NCBI GenBank assembly: GCA_003561215.1
Contig: PWXG01000241.1
Coordinates: forward strand, 1-39,921
Direction of reading: 5' to 3'
DNA: 39,921 bases
Source: Thermotogales bacterium
Lineage (GTDB): Bacteria > Thermotogota > Thermotogae > Petrotogales > Kosmotogaceae
Part shown: positions 32,612-39,921 of the stretch, piece by piece
Position numbering within the stretch: the first letter of the stretch is position 1
How the letters are laid out: every line of letters starts with the position of its first letter
Position numbers and translations under genes: made by a program
The notes under the pieces: generated by a model
Database searches by the model: none
What the model was told of the DNA's origin: nothing
The model's input: only the letters and a program-made list of their open reading frames with translations

Positions 32612-34936
32612 GTGATCAGGCGACTGCTTCTCGTTCTTGTTATACTCTTCGTTGCTTTGTTCACTTTCTCGTTTGACACAGAAGTTGTTACCAGGTACTT
32701 CATCGAATACATCAATGACTACAATAAGGAAGATTCTCAGCATCCGTTTGTTCAGGACTTAAAACGCGAGCTCAATAACCTCGTTATCTACAGGCTCTAC
32801 AAGTTTCAGATGGTCGGAAGTATCGAAAGAAGGGAGACATCAACGACAATTGCAGGTCTCCTAACAGACTTCTTCAGAACGATTCCTGCAGATGCCTATA
32901 CAGACCAGGACGATCGACTGGCTTTTGGCGCCTTTCTTGGTTGGGTCATGTCTGAGTATACTTTCAACGACTTCCAGCCATGGACACTCAGTCAGATGCC
33001 TTCCTACACTCGAGCATTTAACGAGTACACTGCTTATGTGCGCAGCGCAGCGTCTGTCGTCTTCAAAGCATGGTTTGCACATTCACTGGGCGTACTCGAA
33101 GAGAGACCGAATTACTACCCTGATGAACTACCGTTGAAGCATACATTCCCAGACCTATCTCTTTCTGTGACACTTGATCCCGAAAAAGAAGAACTGATCG
33201 CCTCGCTTACTTCCAGAAGCGTCCTTGACCGGGTAGTCTCCGGAATCAACGAGATTGCCGAGAGAGAATACAGTGCTGCAAAGTTGTTCAGGGAAGACGT
33301 TATAGGCTTTGTCGAGATGGCTGTCGGCGAGATTAACGACCTTGACCCTGCCTTGAGACTGAAAATGCATGAGCTTCTCAAGCTATGGGTATACCGGGCG
33401 CTTTCCCTGATCGAAGATGCCCCTGGATTTCCTGAAGAGATGACGATTCTGGAAAAGGACGTACCCGGCTTCGAAAATACGCTCCCCACCGATCAGGAGT
33501 ATTACGCGGGAGTACTCGCGTATTTTGACGAGAACCCGGGCAAGCGCTCAGCTGCAGCCGAAAGGCTCGGACTGAACGCCAGAATACTCATGATGAGGGA
33601 TTACGAACCCTCGACGTTACTCAAGAGTGACATTGAAGCAGAGGTCAGAAGAGTAGTACCTGCACTAACCGAGGGATTCACCGCACTTAGAGCTGATTTA
33701 TCCGCGAGTCTGGTGGCAGCGGCAGGAAGAACTCAGGATCTCTGGTGGCTTCGCTTCGTCTTCTATATCGGTTCAGGACTCGGTGTCTTCTTCCTGTTAC
33801 CGAATCTCCGCTCGTATTTGCTTGGTGGCGTAGTCTCCGTGGAGCTTTTCTACATGCTGTTTTTCTCGAACACAAACTTGAGCATCGTGGACGTCTCTGT
33901 TTACGCCGTAGCTGTGATTCCGATTTTTGCATTCACCTTGATCCTGACAGTTTCCGCCAACCTGGACAAGAAGCGACGGAGTATTCTTTCCTTTCTCCAA
34001 CTGGTGCTGGTCCTGTTTATACTAGTTTTTCCGTTGACAAGGCTCTACGACAGAGTTGACGAGCTTACAATGGACGAATTCCCGGAGTTCTATTCCTCCA
34101 TATACTACGAGACACTCAAGAGGGACCTTTTCCTTTCCGATACAGCCCGGTTTAGCTTCCACATGCGTGATGTCAGATCCGTCATATCTACCGAGTTGAA
34201 CGATCTGAAACGTGCAATCAGGGTGCTCATACCAAATGTGATGAACAGCCTGGTTGCGATGAGTAACTCCGAAGCGTCGTTTGAAGGCGGGCGTTTCCGG
34301 ATAAGGGTCCCAGCTTTTGACCCTTTTCTGTCGATAGCTAATCAAGAAGAGTATGTTGAGGGCTTTGATTCACTCCAGAGGAGCCTGAGGGGCTTTGTCA
34401 GAACAAGCTCCACGAACTACAGAACCTACCTGAGAAGAAGTGCGAGGTTTGTCACTACGGCGGTACAGATTGTCCATATGTCAGGTGAACAGCTGCGTCA
34501 GGACTTTGTGAAGCATGTACGTTCGGCACTTGGCGCACGTGAAGAGTTCTCTCACCCCCTGGAGACTTTCGAAGAGGCCATCGAGGGTAAACTGGCAAGA
34601 GATCCTGAGCCGGCAGTTGTAAGACCATATAGCAGTTCGGTTTTCACACCGATATTACTGGGAGCAATGGTTCTGGGTTCATCGTCGGTCTTCTTCAAAC
34701 GAAAACCTGTCTTCATATATGTGCAGTTGGGGTTGCTCGTTGCCGCCTTTGTGAGGGGACTGATATATGCCGGTTCTCTGGATCTTTTTGTCCATTCGGG
34801 TCTGCCGACATATAGAGTCATAACAGAAGCTGGGCTGAACGCTTGGTTTTTAGTTTTCTTTCTTTGTATAATATCAGTGTGTCTAGTGAAAGCTATCTTA
34901 TCCCATAAGAAGAGGAGGGAAATCAATGAGAATTAA
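32612..34936 (+). CDS. Large membrane protein of unknown family
   Basis: A 774-residue protein I cannot place. An N-terminal signal/anchor helix (about 4-20) is followed by a long helical extracytoplasmic domain (about 21-375). A block of four membrane helices (about 378-397, 403-418, 427-448, 457-476) comes next, then a second helical soluble domain (about 477-670), and three membrane helices (about 674-695, 700-722, 742-763). A basic tail ends it. Cysteine is nearly absent and no enzymatic motif is visible. The GTG at 32612 has GGAGGTG five bases upstream. Its 3' end overlaps bmpA by 11 nt and carries a promoter for it. A role in envelope or nucleoside transport is only suggested by position. 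Confidence 0.8.
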   Translation: MIRRLLLVLVILFVALFTFSFDTEVVTRYFIEYINDYNKEDSQHPFVQDLKRELNNLVIYRLYKFQMVGSIERRETSTTIAGLLTDFFRTIPADAYTDQDDRLAFGAFLGWVMSEYTFNDFQPWTLSQMPSYTRAFNEYTAYVRSAASVVFKAWFAHSLGVLEERPNYYPDELPLKHTFPDLSLSVTLDPEKEELIASLTSRSVLDRVVSGINEIAEREYSAAKLFREDVIGFVEMAVGEINDLDPALRLKMHELLKLWVYRALSLIEDAPGFPEEMTILEKDVPGFENTLPTDQEYYAGVLAYFDENPGKRSAAAERLGLNARILMMRDYEPSTLLKSDIEAEVRRVVPALTEGFTALRADLSASLVAAAGRTQDLWWLRFVFYIGSGLGVFFLLPNLRSYLLGGVVSVELFYMLFFSNTNLSIVDVSVYAVAVIPIFAFTLILTVSANLDKKRRSILSFLQLVLVLFILVFPLTRLYDRVDELTMDEFPEFYSSIYYETLKRDLFLSDTARFSFHMRDVRSVISTELNDLKRAIRVLIPNVMNSLVAMSNSEASFEGGRFRIRVPAFDPFLSIANQEEYVEGFDSLQRSLRGFVRTSSTNYRTYLRRSARFVTTAVQIVHMSGEQLRQDFVKHVRSALGAREEFSHPLETFEEAIEGKLARDPEPAVVRPYSSSVFTPILLGAMVLGSSSVFFKRKPVFIYVQLGLLVAAFVRGLIYAGSLDLFVHSGLPTYRVITEAGLNAWFLVFFLCIISVCLVKAILSHKKRREINEN
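34843..34872 (+). promoter_or_regulatory. Internal promoter for the BMP nucleoside importer
   Basis: TTGGTT (34843-34848), 18-nt spacer, then a perfect TATAAT (34867-34872), inside the 3' end of the 774-residue gene and about 54 bases before the binding-protein ATG. It would let the importer be transcribed independently of rex-udk. Confidence 0.5.
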
Positions 34937-35951
34937 GTTGTTTCTTGTCATTGCGCTAGTGGTACTGTTCTCTGTTTCTGGTCTTGCACTAAGAGTCATG
35001 ATGGTAACAGACATGGGTGGACTCGGAGACAAGTCCTTTAACGATGGAACCTGGGAAGGCATCGTAAGAGCTGCTGACTTCCTGGGAATCGATGCTGAGG
35101 TAATCGTGTCTTATGAAATGGCCGATTACATCCCCAACCTTTCCAGTGCGGCCCGAGAGGCCGACATTGTTTTCGCTGTAGGATTCCTGATGGAGGATGC
35201 CCTGTTCAGAGTTTCCGCTCAGTTCCCCGATACCTACTTCGTAGGTATTGACATTGTCCCACCCGAAGGATGGGAAGGCGACAACGTTGCAACCTACATA
35301 TTCGAGGAACAGGAAGGTGCTTTCCTTGTCGGATACCTTGCAGCGGCCATGACTGAAGTAGGACTCATAGGCTTCGTTGGAGGAATTCCGATTCCTCCCG
35401 TTGAAAGGTTCAGATACGGCTACGAGGCTGGAATTCGAGTCTACGAAGACCTTCATGGCAAGACGGTGGATATACTCCGGGGATACACAATGGACTTCGT
35501 CGACCCGAAAAAAGGTAAGGACCTTGCGTTGGCGCAGTTTGCCGAAGGTGCCGACATAGTCTTCCACGCAGCCGGTGCATGCGGTATCGGGGTCATTGAG
35601 GCGGCAGCCGAAAGGGGAGAAGGTTTCTTCGCCATAGGTGTCGACGTCGACCAGGATTACATGTCTCCTGGAAATGTTCTCACCAGCTCGATCAAGCGCA
35701 TAGATGTGGCCTCCTATACGGCGGTTTTGAGTGTCGCGCTCGGAACCTTTGAACCCGGGCTCCACGTCCTCGGCATCAAGGACGAGGGTGTAGGAATGAG
35801 CGAGATGGAGTATACCAGACACCTCGTTCCCGCAGAGGTTCTAAGAGAACTAGACTTCCTCACAGAAGAAATGAAGGCCGGAACACTCGTGATTCCCAGA
35901 ACTCAGGACGAGCTTGACGCCTTCGAAGTTCCCGAGATTGCACTACCGTGA
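34926..35951 (+). CDS. BMP-family nucleoside-binding protein of an ABC importer
   Basis: A 341-residue substrate-binding protein of the BMP/PnrA/Med family, which binds purine or other nucleosides for ABC uptake. A Sec signal peptide covers about residues 1-21 (ending VSGLA) with no lipobox cysteine, so it is soluble in the periplasm-like space rather than a lipoprotein. The mature start LRVMMVTDMGGLGDKSFNDGTWEGI and DIVFAVGFLMEDAL, FVGGIPIPPVERFRYGYEAG, HAAGACGIGVIEAA, IGVDVDQDYM are typical of PnrA-like proteins (Asp and Asn residues contact the nucleoside). AGGAGGGAAATC precedes the ATG. Followed by two hairpins, then the ATPase and two permeases. Confidence 0.94.
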   Translation: MRIKLFLVIALVVLFSVSGLALRVMMVTDMGGLGDKSFNDGTWEGIVRAADFLGIDAEVIVSYEMADYIPNLSSAAREADIVFAVGFLMEDALFRVSAQFPDTYFVGIDIVPPEGWEGDNVATYIFEEQEGAFLVGYLAAAMTEVGLIGFVGGIPIPPVERFRYGYEAGIRVYEDLHGKTVDILRGYTMDFVDPKKGKDLALAQFAEGADIVFHAAGACGIGVIEAAAERGEGFFAIGVDVDQDYMSPGNVLTSSIKRIDVASYTAVLSVALGTFEPGLHVLGIKDEGVGMSEMEYTRHLVPAEVLRELDFLTEEMKAGTLVIPRTQDELDAFEVPEIALP

Positions 35952-35957
35952 TTGTGA

Positions 35958-35982
35958 GCAGGGGCGCCTTGTGCGCCCCTGC
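35958..35982 (+). terminator. Strong hairpin after the binding-protein gene
   Basis: GCAGGGGCGC (35958-35967), loop CTTGT, GCGCCCCTGC (35973-35982): ten perfect pairs, followed by CCCTTTCTTT. It starts six bases after the stop. It probably stabilises the binding-protein mRNA end or stops part of the transcripts, giving more binding protein than ATPase and permease. Confidence 0.65.
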
Positions 35983-36003
35983 CCCTTTCTTTGTCGATCG
36001 ACA

Positions 36004-36038
36004 CCAAAGGTCGGGAGCTCCGGACTCCCGATTTTTGG
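36004..36038 (+). terminator. Second hairpin with U-run before the ATPase gene
   Basis: A 14-bp stem (36004-36017 with 36025-36038, including two G-U pairs), seven-base loop CTCCGGA. The inner TCGGGAG/CTCCCGA is followed by TTTTT (36032-36036), as in an intrinsic terminator. It sits about 12 bases before the GGAGGTG of the ATPase gene. A 10-bp palindrome GTCGATCGAC lies just upstream (35993-36002). Confidence 0.6.
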
Positions 36039-36064
36039 TATAGACTCGACACGGAGGTGATGGC

Positions 36065-37663
36065 ATGGCTCCCGGAACAGCCGAGTCTGAAGCCGCACCA
36101 GGCAAGGATCATGCTATTGTCATGAAAGCCATAACCAAGCAGTTCCCTGGAGTACTTGCCAACGATCATGTTGATTTCTTCGTGAAAAGGGGCGAGATAC
36201 ATGCACTCGTTGGAGAGAATGGTGCTGGGAAATCCACACTGGTAAACCAGCTTTATGGGTTTCATCTGCCTGACGACGGCAAGATATTTATCAACGGCGA
36301 AGAGGTGTTTTTCAGGAGTCCAAAGGACGCGATAAGGAAAAACATAGGAATGGTCCACCAGCATTTCATGCTGGTGGACAACCAGACTGTGACCGAAAAC
36401 GTGATTCTTGGATCGGAGATAAACCTTCCTGTATTGAAGGGCTTTCTTGACAGGAAGAAGGCGAGAAACACACTCGTATCTCTTTCGAAGCAGTACGGGC
36501 TCGTGGTGAATCCGGACGCATTCATCGAAGATATTCCGGTGGGAATGCAACAACGAGTTGAGATTATCAAGACACTCTACCGAGGAGCGGACATATTGAT
36601 CTTCGACGAGCCAACCGCCGTTCTCACTCCCCAAGAGACTGAAGAGCTCTTCAAAGTCATGAGATTGTTGAAAGAAGGCGGGAAGACCATTGTTTTCATA
36701 ACACATAAACTCAACGAAGTTATGGCCATTACCGACAGGGTGACCGTCATGAGACTCGGAAAAGTAACGGGAAGAGTAGATACAAAAGATACAAACCCCA
36801 GGCAACTCGCGAATATGATGGTAGGCAGGGAGGTTCTTCTGAGAGTTGAGAAGAAGGAACACGAGCCTGGCGATCTCCTGCTCGAAGTGAACAAGTTGTC
36901 TGTTCATGACAACAGGGGCCTTCAGGCAGTTAAAGATGTCTCCCTGAGCGTCAAAGAGGGTGAAATCGTCGGAATTGCCGGAGTTGCAGGTAACGGTCAG
37001 TCAGAACTCGTTGAAGCAATTACAGGCCTCAGGAAGGTCGGAAGCGGAAAGATAAGGATGTCCGGTGTAGACATCACTGACCTCTCAACCTGGGAAATCA
37101 GGGAGATCGGGCTAAACCACGTTCCTGAAGACAGGCTGAAGAGAGGATTGATAACAAAATACCCCGTCTACTTTAACTCAATTCTCGGTAAACACAAAGA
37201 TGAACCCTTCTCAAAAGACGGTTTCCTGATGCTCAAGAACATCAGGGACTACGCAAAAGATCTTGTGGAAAGATATGATGTGAGGCCAAGGAACATCAAT
37301 CAGCTAGGTGGCAATCTATCAGGTGGTAACCAGCAAAAGCTGATCGTTGCACGAGAGCTCGACGACAAACCAAGGCCATCCAGATGTGTAGTGGTGGCAC
37401 AGCCTACCCGCGGACTGGACATCGGTGCAATAGAGTTTATTCACAAGACGCTCATATCGATGAGGGACCAGGGGATTGGTATCCTGCTTGTATCGATGGA
37501 GCTTGACGAGATCTTCTCTCTGAGTGATCGCATAATCGTGATTTACGAAGGTGAGATCATGGGTGAAGTTAAACCTGACGAAATCACCAAGGAAGAGGTC
37601 GGCTTGATGATGGCAGGGCAAAGAAAAGCGGAGGAAGCCGTGAAATGGAGTGATGAGAGATGA
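36065..37663 (+). CDS. Nucleoside ABC importer, double ATPase subunit
   Basis: A 532-residue protein of two fused ABC domains, the energising subunit of the BMP-type importer (like NupA/YufO). Domain 1 (about 15-260) has Walker A GENGAGKST (50-58), the Q-loop GMVHQHFMLV, a weakened signature VGMQQRVEI and Walker B LIFDEPTAVL. Domain 2 (about 277-520) has a degenerate Walker A GVAGNGQSE, an intact signature LSGGNQQKL, and VVVAQPTRGLD in place of a Walker B Glu. So probably only one composite ATP site is fully active, as in sugar and nucleoside importers of this type. The ATG at 36065 follows GGAGGTG. It overlaps the first permease gene by 4 nt. Confidence 0.95.
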   Translation: MAPGTAESEAAPGKDHAIVMKAITKQFPGVLANDHVDFFVKRGEIHALVGENGAGKSTLVNQLYGFHLPDDGKIFINGEEVFFRSPKDAIRKNIGMVHQHFMLVDNQTVTENVILGSEINLPVLKGFLDRKKARNTLVSLSKQYGLVVNPDAFIEDIPVGMQQRVEIIKTLYRGADILIFDEPTAVLTPQETEELFKVMRLLKEGGKTIVFITHKLNEVMAITDRVTVMRLGKVTGRVDTKDTNPRQLANMMVGREVLLRVEKKEHEPGDLLLEVNKLSVHDNRGLQAVKDVSLSVKEGEIVGIAGVAGNGQSELVEAITGLRKVGSGKIRMSGVDITDLSTWEIREIGLNHVPEDRLKRGLITKYPVYFNSILGKHKDEPFSKDGFLMLKNIRDYAKDLVERYDVRPRNINQLGGNLSGGNQQKLIVARELDDKPRPSRCVVVAQPTRGLDIGAIEFIHKTLISMRDQGIGILLVSMELDEIFSLSDRIIVIYEGEIMGEVKPDEITKEEVGLMMAGQRKAEEAVKWSDER

Positions 37664-38712
37664 ATCGTGGAAAATGGTACGCTTTTCTTGTTCCCACGAT
37701 CTCCGTGCTTATTGCTTTCCTCGTAGGCTCTGTCATAATCCTCCTTATCGGAAAGAACCCACTCACTGCTTACGTGGTGATGTTTCAGGGGGCTTTTGGC
37801 GGAAGCGAGCAACTCGCTGACACTATCGTGAAGATGACACCTTTGGTGCTCACCGGACTTGCTGTGGGCTTTGGTTTCAGAGCAGGCGTCTTCAATATCG
37901 GTGCGGAGGGTCAGATGGCCATGGGAGCGCTAGTTGGAGCAATCGTTGCCATGAGCTTCGGTGCTCTTCCTCCAGTAATCCTGATTCCCCTGTCAATCAT
38001 CTCGGGTATGCTCGCGGGGGCTTTCTGGGCTTCGATCGCAGGTTTTCTCAAGGCATTTACCGGTGCTCACGAAGTCATCTCGACGATAATGCTGAACTGG
38101 ATTGCTATCAACGTGACAACCTTCATGGTCGCCGGGCCGCTGGCGGTTGGAACAGGCACCCCCAAGAGCCCCGAGGTAGCAGAAGCGGCGAAGCTGCCCA
38201 TTATCTTCAAGGTTCAGGCGATCGAGCTCAGTATAGGTATAGTAATCGCCGTAATTGCAGCTATTGTCATGTACGTACTGATAGAGAAATCGACGATGGG
38301 TTATGAGCTTAGAGGTGTAGGATTCAACCCTTACGCATCTGAGTACGGGGGCATAAACATAAAGAAAAACATCATCATGATCATGGCCATTAGCGGATCG
38401 CTTGCAGGAATGGCTGGAATAGTTGATCTTCTTGGCGTCCCGCCCCAGAGGTTTCTTGGGGAGCTCACCGGAGGACGCGGGTTTGACGGCATTACTATCG
38501 CACTGATCGGTCGGAATAACCCGATCGGGATAATTTTCGCCGCTCTGCTCATTTCCGCCCTGAGAACCGGTTCAAACGCCATGCAGATCAGGGCACAAAT
38601 TCCGAACGATATCGTCCACATACTCCAGGGTATAGTGATATTCCTTGTTGCTGCTGAAAGAATCGTTGCAGCGCTTATAGAATGGAAGAAGCGAGAGAAG
38701 GTGACCGCATGA
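37660..38712 (+). CDS. Nucleoside ABC importer permease 1
   Basis: A 350-residue inner-membrane permease of the BPD_transp_2 type (like NupB/YufP) with about eight to nine helices. TPLVLTGLAVGFGFRAGVFNIGAEGQMAMGAL is the family hallmark near residues 59-90. The cytoplasmic coupling loop (about 207-240, ELRGVGFNPYASEYGGINIKK) contacts the ATPase. It forms a heterodimer with the next product. Overlaps the ATPase gene and the second permease gene by 4 nt each (ATGA), so all three are coupled. Confidence 0.95.
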   Translation: MNRGKWYAFLVPTISVLIAFLVGSVIILLIGKNPLTAYVVMFQGAFGGSEQLADTIVKMTPLVLTGLAVGFGFRAGVFNIGAEGQMAMGALVGAIVAMSFGALPPVILIPLSIISGMLAGAFWASIAGFLKAFTGAHEVISTIMLNWIAINVTTFMVAGPLAVGTGTPKSPEVAEAAKLPIIFKVQAIELSIGIVIAVIAAIVMYVLIEKSTMGYELRGVGFNPYASEYGGINIKKNIIMIMAISGSLAGMAGIVDLLGVPPQRFLGELTGGRGFDGITIALIGRNNPIGIIFAALLISALRTGSNAMQIRAQIPNDIVHILQGIVIFLVAAERIVAALIEWKKREKVTA

Positions 38713-39674
38713 ACTGGTTAGAAGCCATTCTTGCTATTCTGGTTAACCCGATCTTCTACCAGCTCACCTTGCTTGCTGCAACGCCGTTGATATTCGCAAG
38801 TCTTGGTGGTGTTTTCAGCGAGATTACAGGCGTTGTAAATATTGCTCTTGAAGGCATAATGCTGATGGCGGCTTTCAACTCAGTCGTATTTACCTACCTG
38901 ACAGGAAATGCCTGGTTTGGCGTTCTGATGGCCGTAATCATAGGCGTAGGTTTTACATGGTTCCATGCCTGGGCAAGTATTCGATGGGCCGCGAACCAGA
39001 TTGTTAGTGCAGCAGCTCTTATCATAATTGCTCAAGGTGTAACAGGTTTTCTGATGATACCGATTTTCGGTCATCCGGGTCAGACGGACTTCATTGGAAG
39101 AGTATCACCGGTCAGACTTGAGTTCATAAGAGAAGTGCCTTTTGTTGGAAGGATATTTGGTTCGCTGAGTCCCTTTGTCTATATGGCCTTCATTGCCGTT
39201 GCTGTGACCTGGATTCTTCTTTACAGGACTCCGCTCGGTCTGCGAATGAGAGCCGTCGGAGAAAACCCGGAAGCCGCTGATACACTAGGTATCAGCGTGC
39301 GAAAGATCCGTTATTTCGGCGTTCTAATGAGTGGGGCTATGGCCAGTCTTGCGGGAGCTTTCCTTTCTACCGGTGAACTCGGAAGGTTTATTGAGATGAT
39401 GACACACGGAAGAGGCTTCATAGCATTGGCTGCAATGATCATCGGTAACTGGAATCCCGTCGGTGCACTGGGAGCATCGTTGCTCTTCGGAGCCTCCGAA
39501 GCTATGAATCTTCAGCTACAAAGCAGCACCATCATAACGGTTTCAGCAAATGTGAAACCGCTGTTCAATGTCATACCTTTTATTGTAACGCTGGTAGTTG
39601 TGGGAGGATTTGTAGGAAAGACCAGACCACCTGCTGCATCTGGTGTTCCCTACGAGAAAGAGTCCAAGAACTGA
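38709..39674 (+). CDS. Nucleoside ABC importer permease 2
   Basis: A 321-residue permease (like NupC/YufQ), the second half of the membrane channel. The family stretch ATPLIFASLGGVFSEITGVVNIALEGIMLMAAF lies near residues 19-55, and the coupling loop RAVGENPEAADTLGISVRKIRYFG near 190-215. The ATG at 38709 overlaps the previous stop (ATGA); an in-frame start nine codons earlier lies inside the first permease gene and is rejected. This is the last gene of the importer operon. Only five bases separate its stop from the convergent gltX stop, and no clear terminator is seen. Confidence 0.94.
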   Translation: MNWLEAILAILVNPIFYQLTLLAATPLIFASLGGVFSEITGVVNIALEGIMLMAAFNSVVFTYLTGNAWFGVLMAVIIGVGFTWFHAWASIRWAANQIVSAAALIIIAQGVTGFLMIPIFGHPGQTDFIGRVSPVRLEFIREVPFVGRIFGSLSPFVYMAFIAVAVTWILLYRTPLGLRMRAVGENPEAADTLGISVRKIRYFGVLMSGAMASLAGAFLSTGELGRFIEMMTHGRGFIALAAMIIGNWNPVGALGASLLFGASEAMNLQLQSSTIITVSANVKPLFNVIPFIVTLVVVGGFVGKTRPPAASGVPYEKESKN

Positions 39675-39679
39675 CTTGT

Positions 39680-39921
39680 CTAGGCTTTGTCAAGAGCTTT
39701 CGATAATCTGTCAAGGACTTTCATGCGGCCCAGCAGATACACGATGTCGATCATCTCAGGGCCGTGTTTTCTTCCCGTCAGAACTTTTCTCAAAGTAGTA
39801 TAGAAAGTCTTGCGGTCGGGCGAAATCCGCTTGATCACATCTTTTAGAACTGCCACAATACAGTCAGGATTCCATTCGTCGATGTTTTCCAGCTCCTGTC
39901 TCATAAGCGCAAACGCTTCCA
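39680..39921 (-). CDS. gltX: Glutamyl-tRNA synthetase, C-terminal part (cut by window edge)
   Basis: The last 79 or so residues of a class I glutamyl-tRNA synthetase; the gene continues beyond the right edge. The C-terminal anticodon-binding domain pattern is visible: EAFALMRQELENI, W near the start of the helix, LKDVIKRI, FYTTLRKVLTGRKHGPEMIDIVYLLGRMKVLDRLSKAL, matching the family LTG..HGP and GR..VL.RL motifs. Catalytic motifs lie outside the window. Thermotogota often carry two gltX genes, and this fragment does not show which copy it is. Confidence 0.85.
   Translation of the reverse strand, partial: EAFALMRQELENIDEWNPDCIVAVLKDVIKRISPDRKTFYTTLRKVLTGRKHGPEMIDIVYLLGRMKVLDRLSKALDKA

Noticed and set aside
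34873-34925. Purine riboswitch before the nucleoside importer
   Set aside because: The leader from the predicted start is under 60 nt and has no purine-aptamer core.
35903-36907. 334-residue open frame on the minus strand
   Set aside because: It lies fully antisense to the ABC ATPase gene and its hairpin region; composition is typical of a reverse-frame shadow and no start signal or family pattern is seen.
39675-39720. Terminator between permease 2 and gltX
   Set aside because: Only a four-pair CTTG/CAAG stem with no U-run; too weak to list.
1-39921. CRISPR arrays, insertion sequences, prophage or att sites
   Set aside because: No spaced direct repeats, transposase or phage genes were seen; gene order and composition look like core chromosome throughout.

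Overview
The window looks like a chromosomal segment of a mesophilic or moderately thermophilic member of the Thermotogota, most like the Kosmotoga/Mesotoga group. This is an inference from gene content and moderate GC: Rex, a BMP-type purine nucleoside ABC transporter, a second EF-G-like GTPase, RimO, a bacterial-type ornithine decarboxylase, and long runs of very tightly packed, overlapping genes. No rRNA was seen. Phage, insertion sequences and CRISPR were not seen either.

Layout. (1) Positions 1-4893, plus strand: a divergent Nudix protein, ispE, rqcH, an unrecognised polytopic membrane protein and a rhomboid protease, coupled head to tail. The last two share a C-terminal domain. (2) 4980-6146, minus: ornithine/lysine decarboxylase with its own promoter. 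(3) 6239-24813, minus: one long, nearly gapless run. In transcription order it is tilS, ftsH, a hot-dog thioesterase, a radical SAM protein, a PhoB-like regulator, a PhoR-like kinase, pyrimidine nucleoside phosphorylase, a secreted NAGPA-type protein, an EF-G-like GTPase, a GH13 enzyme, a DUF503 protein, an exported beta-rich protein, YqeK, a degenerate LCP-like protein, an LCP ligase and a GAF/fRMsr fusion. It begins just behind a tRNA-Thr(CGU) gene that has a near-consensus promoter and its own terminator. (4) 24974-31072, minus: DUF4416, rimO, pgsA, thpR, recA, recX, then rny after a 122-bp leader. (5) 31082-31330: a divergent promoter region carrying a perfect 23-bp inverted repeat over one -10 box. 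(6) 31331-39674, plus: rex, udk, a 774-aa membrane protein, then a complete BMP-family nucleoside importer (binding protein, double ATPase, two permeases). (7) The 3' end of gltX on the minus strand at the right edge.

How the genes work together. Two themes recur. One is nucleoside salvage and redox: the importer, uridine kinase and Rex on the plus strand, and pyrimidine phosphorylase on the minus strand. The other is cell-envelope construction: an LCP pair, a NAGPA protein, an exported beta-rich protein, PhoR/PhoB and FtsH. Around these sit translation and RNA quality-control genes (rqcH, tilS, rimO, thpR, rny, EF-G-like, tRNA-Thr).

The most interesting signals are listed here. An LCP ligase is paired with an apparently catalytically dead LCP-like neighbour. 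A C-terminal domain is shared by the rhomboid and its unknown partner. The rhomboid may start at a non-standard ATT codon. The tRNA-terminator-tilS arrangement may be regulatory. A 23-bp operator-like palindrome lies between rex and the recA-containing operon.
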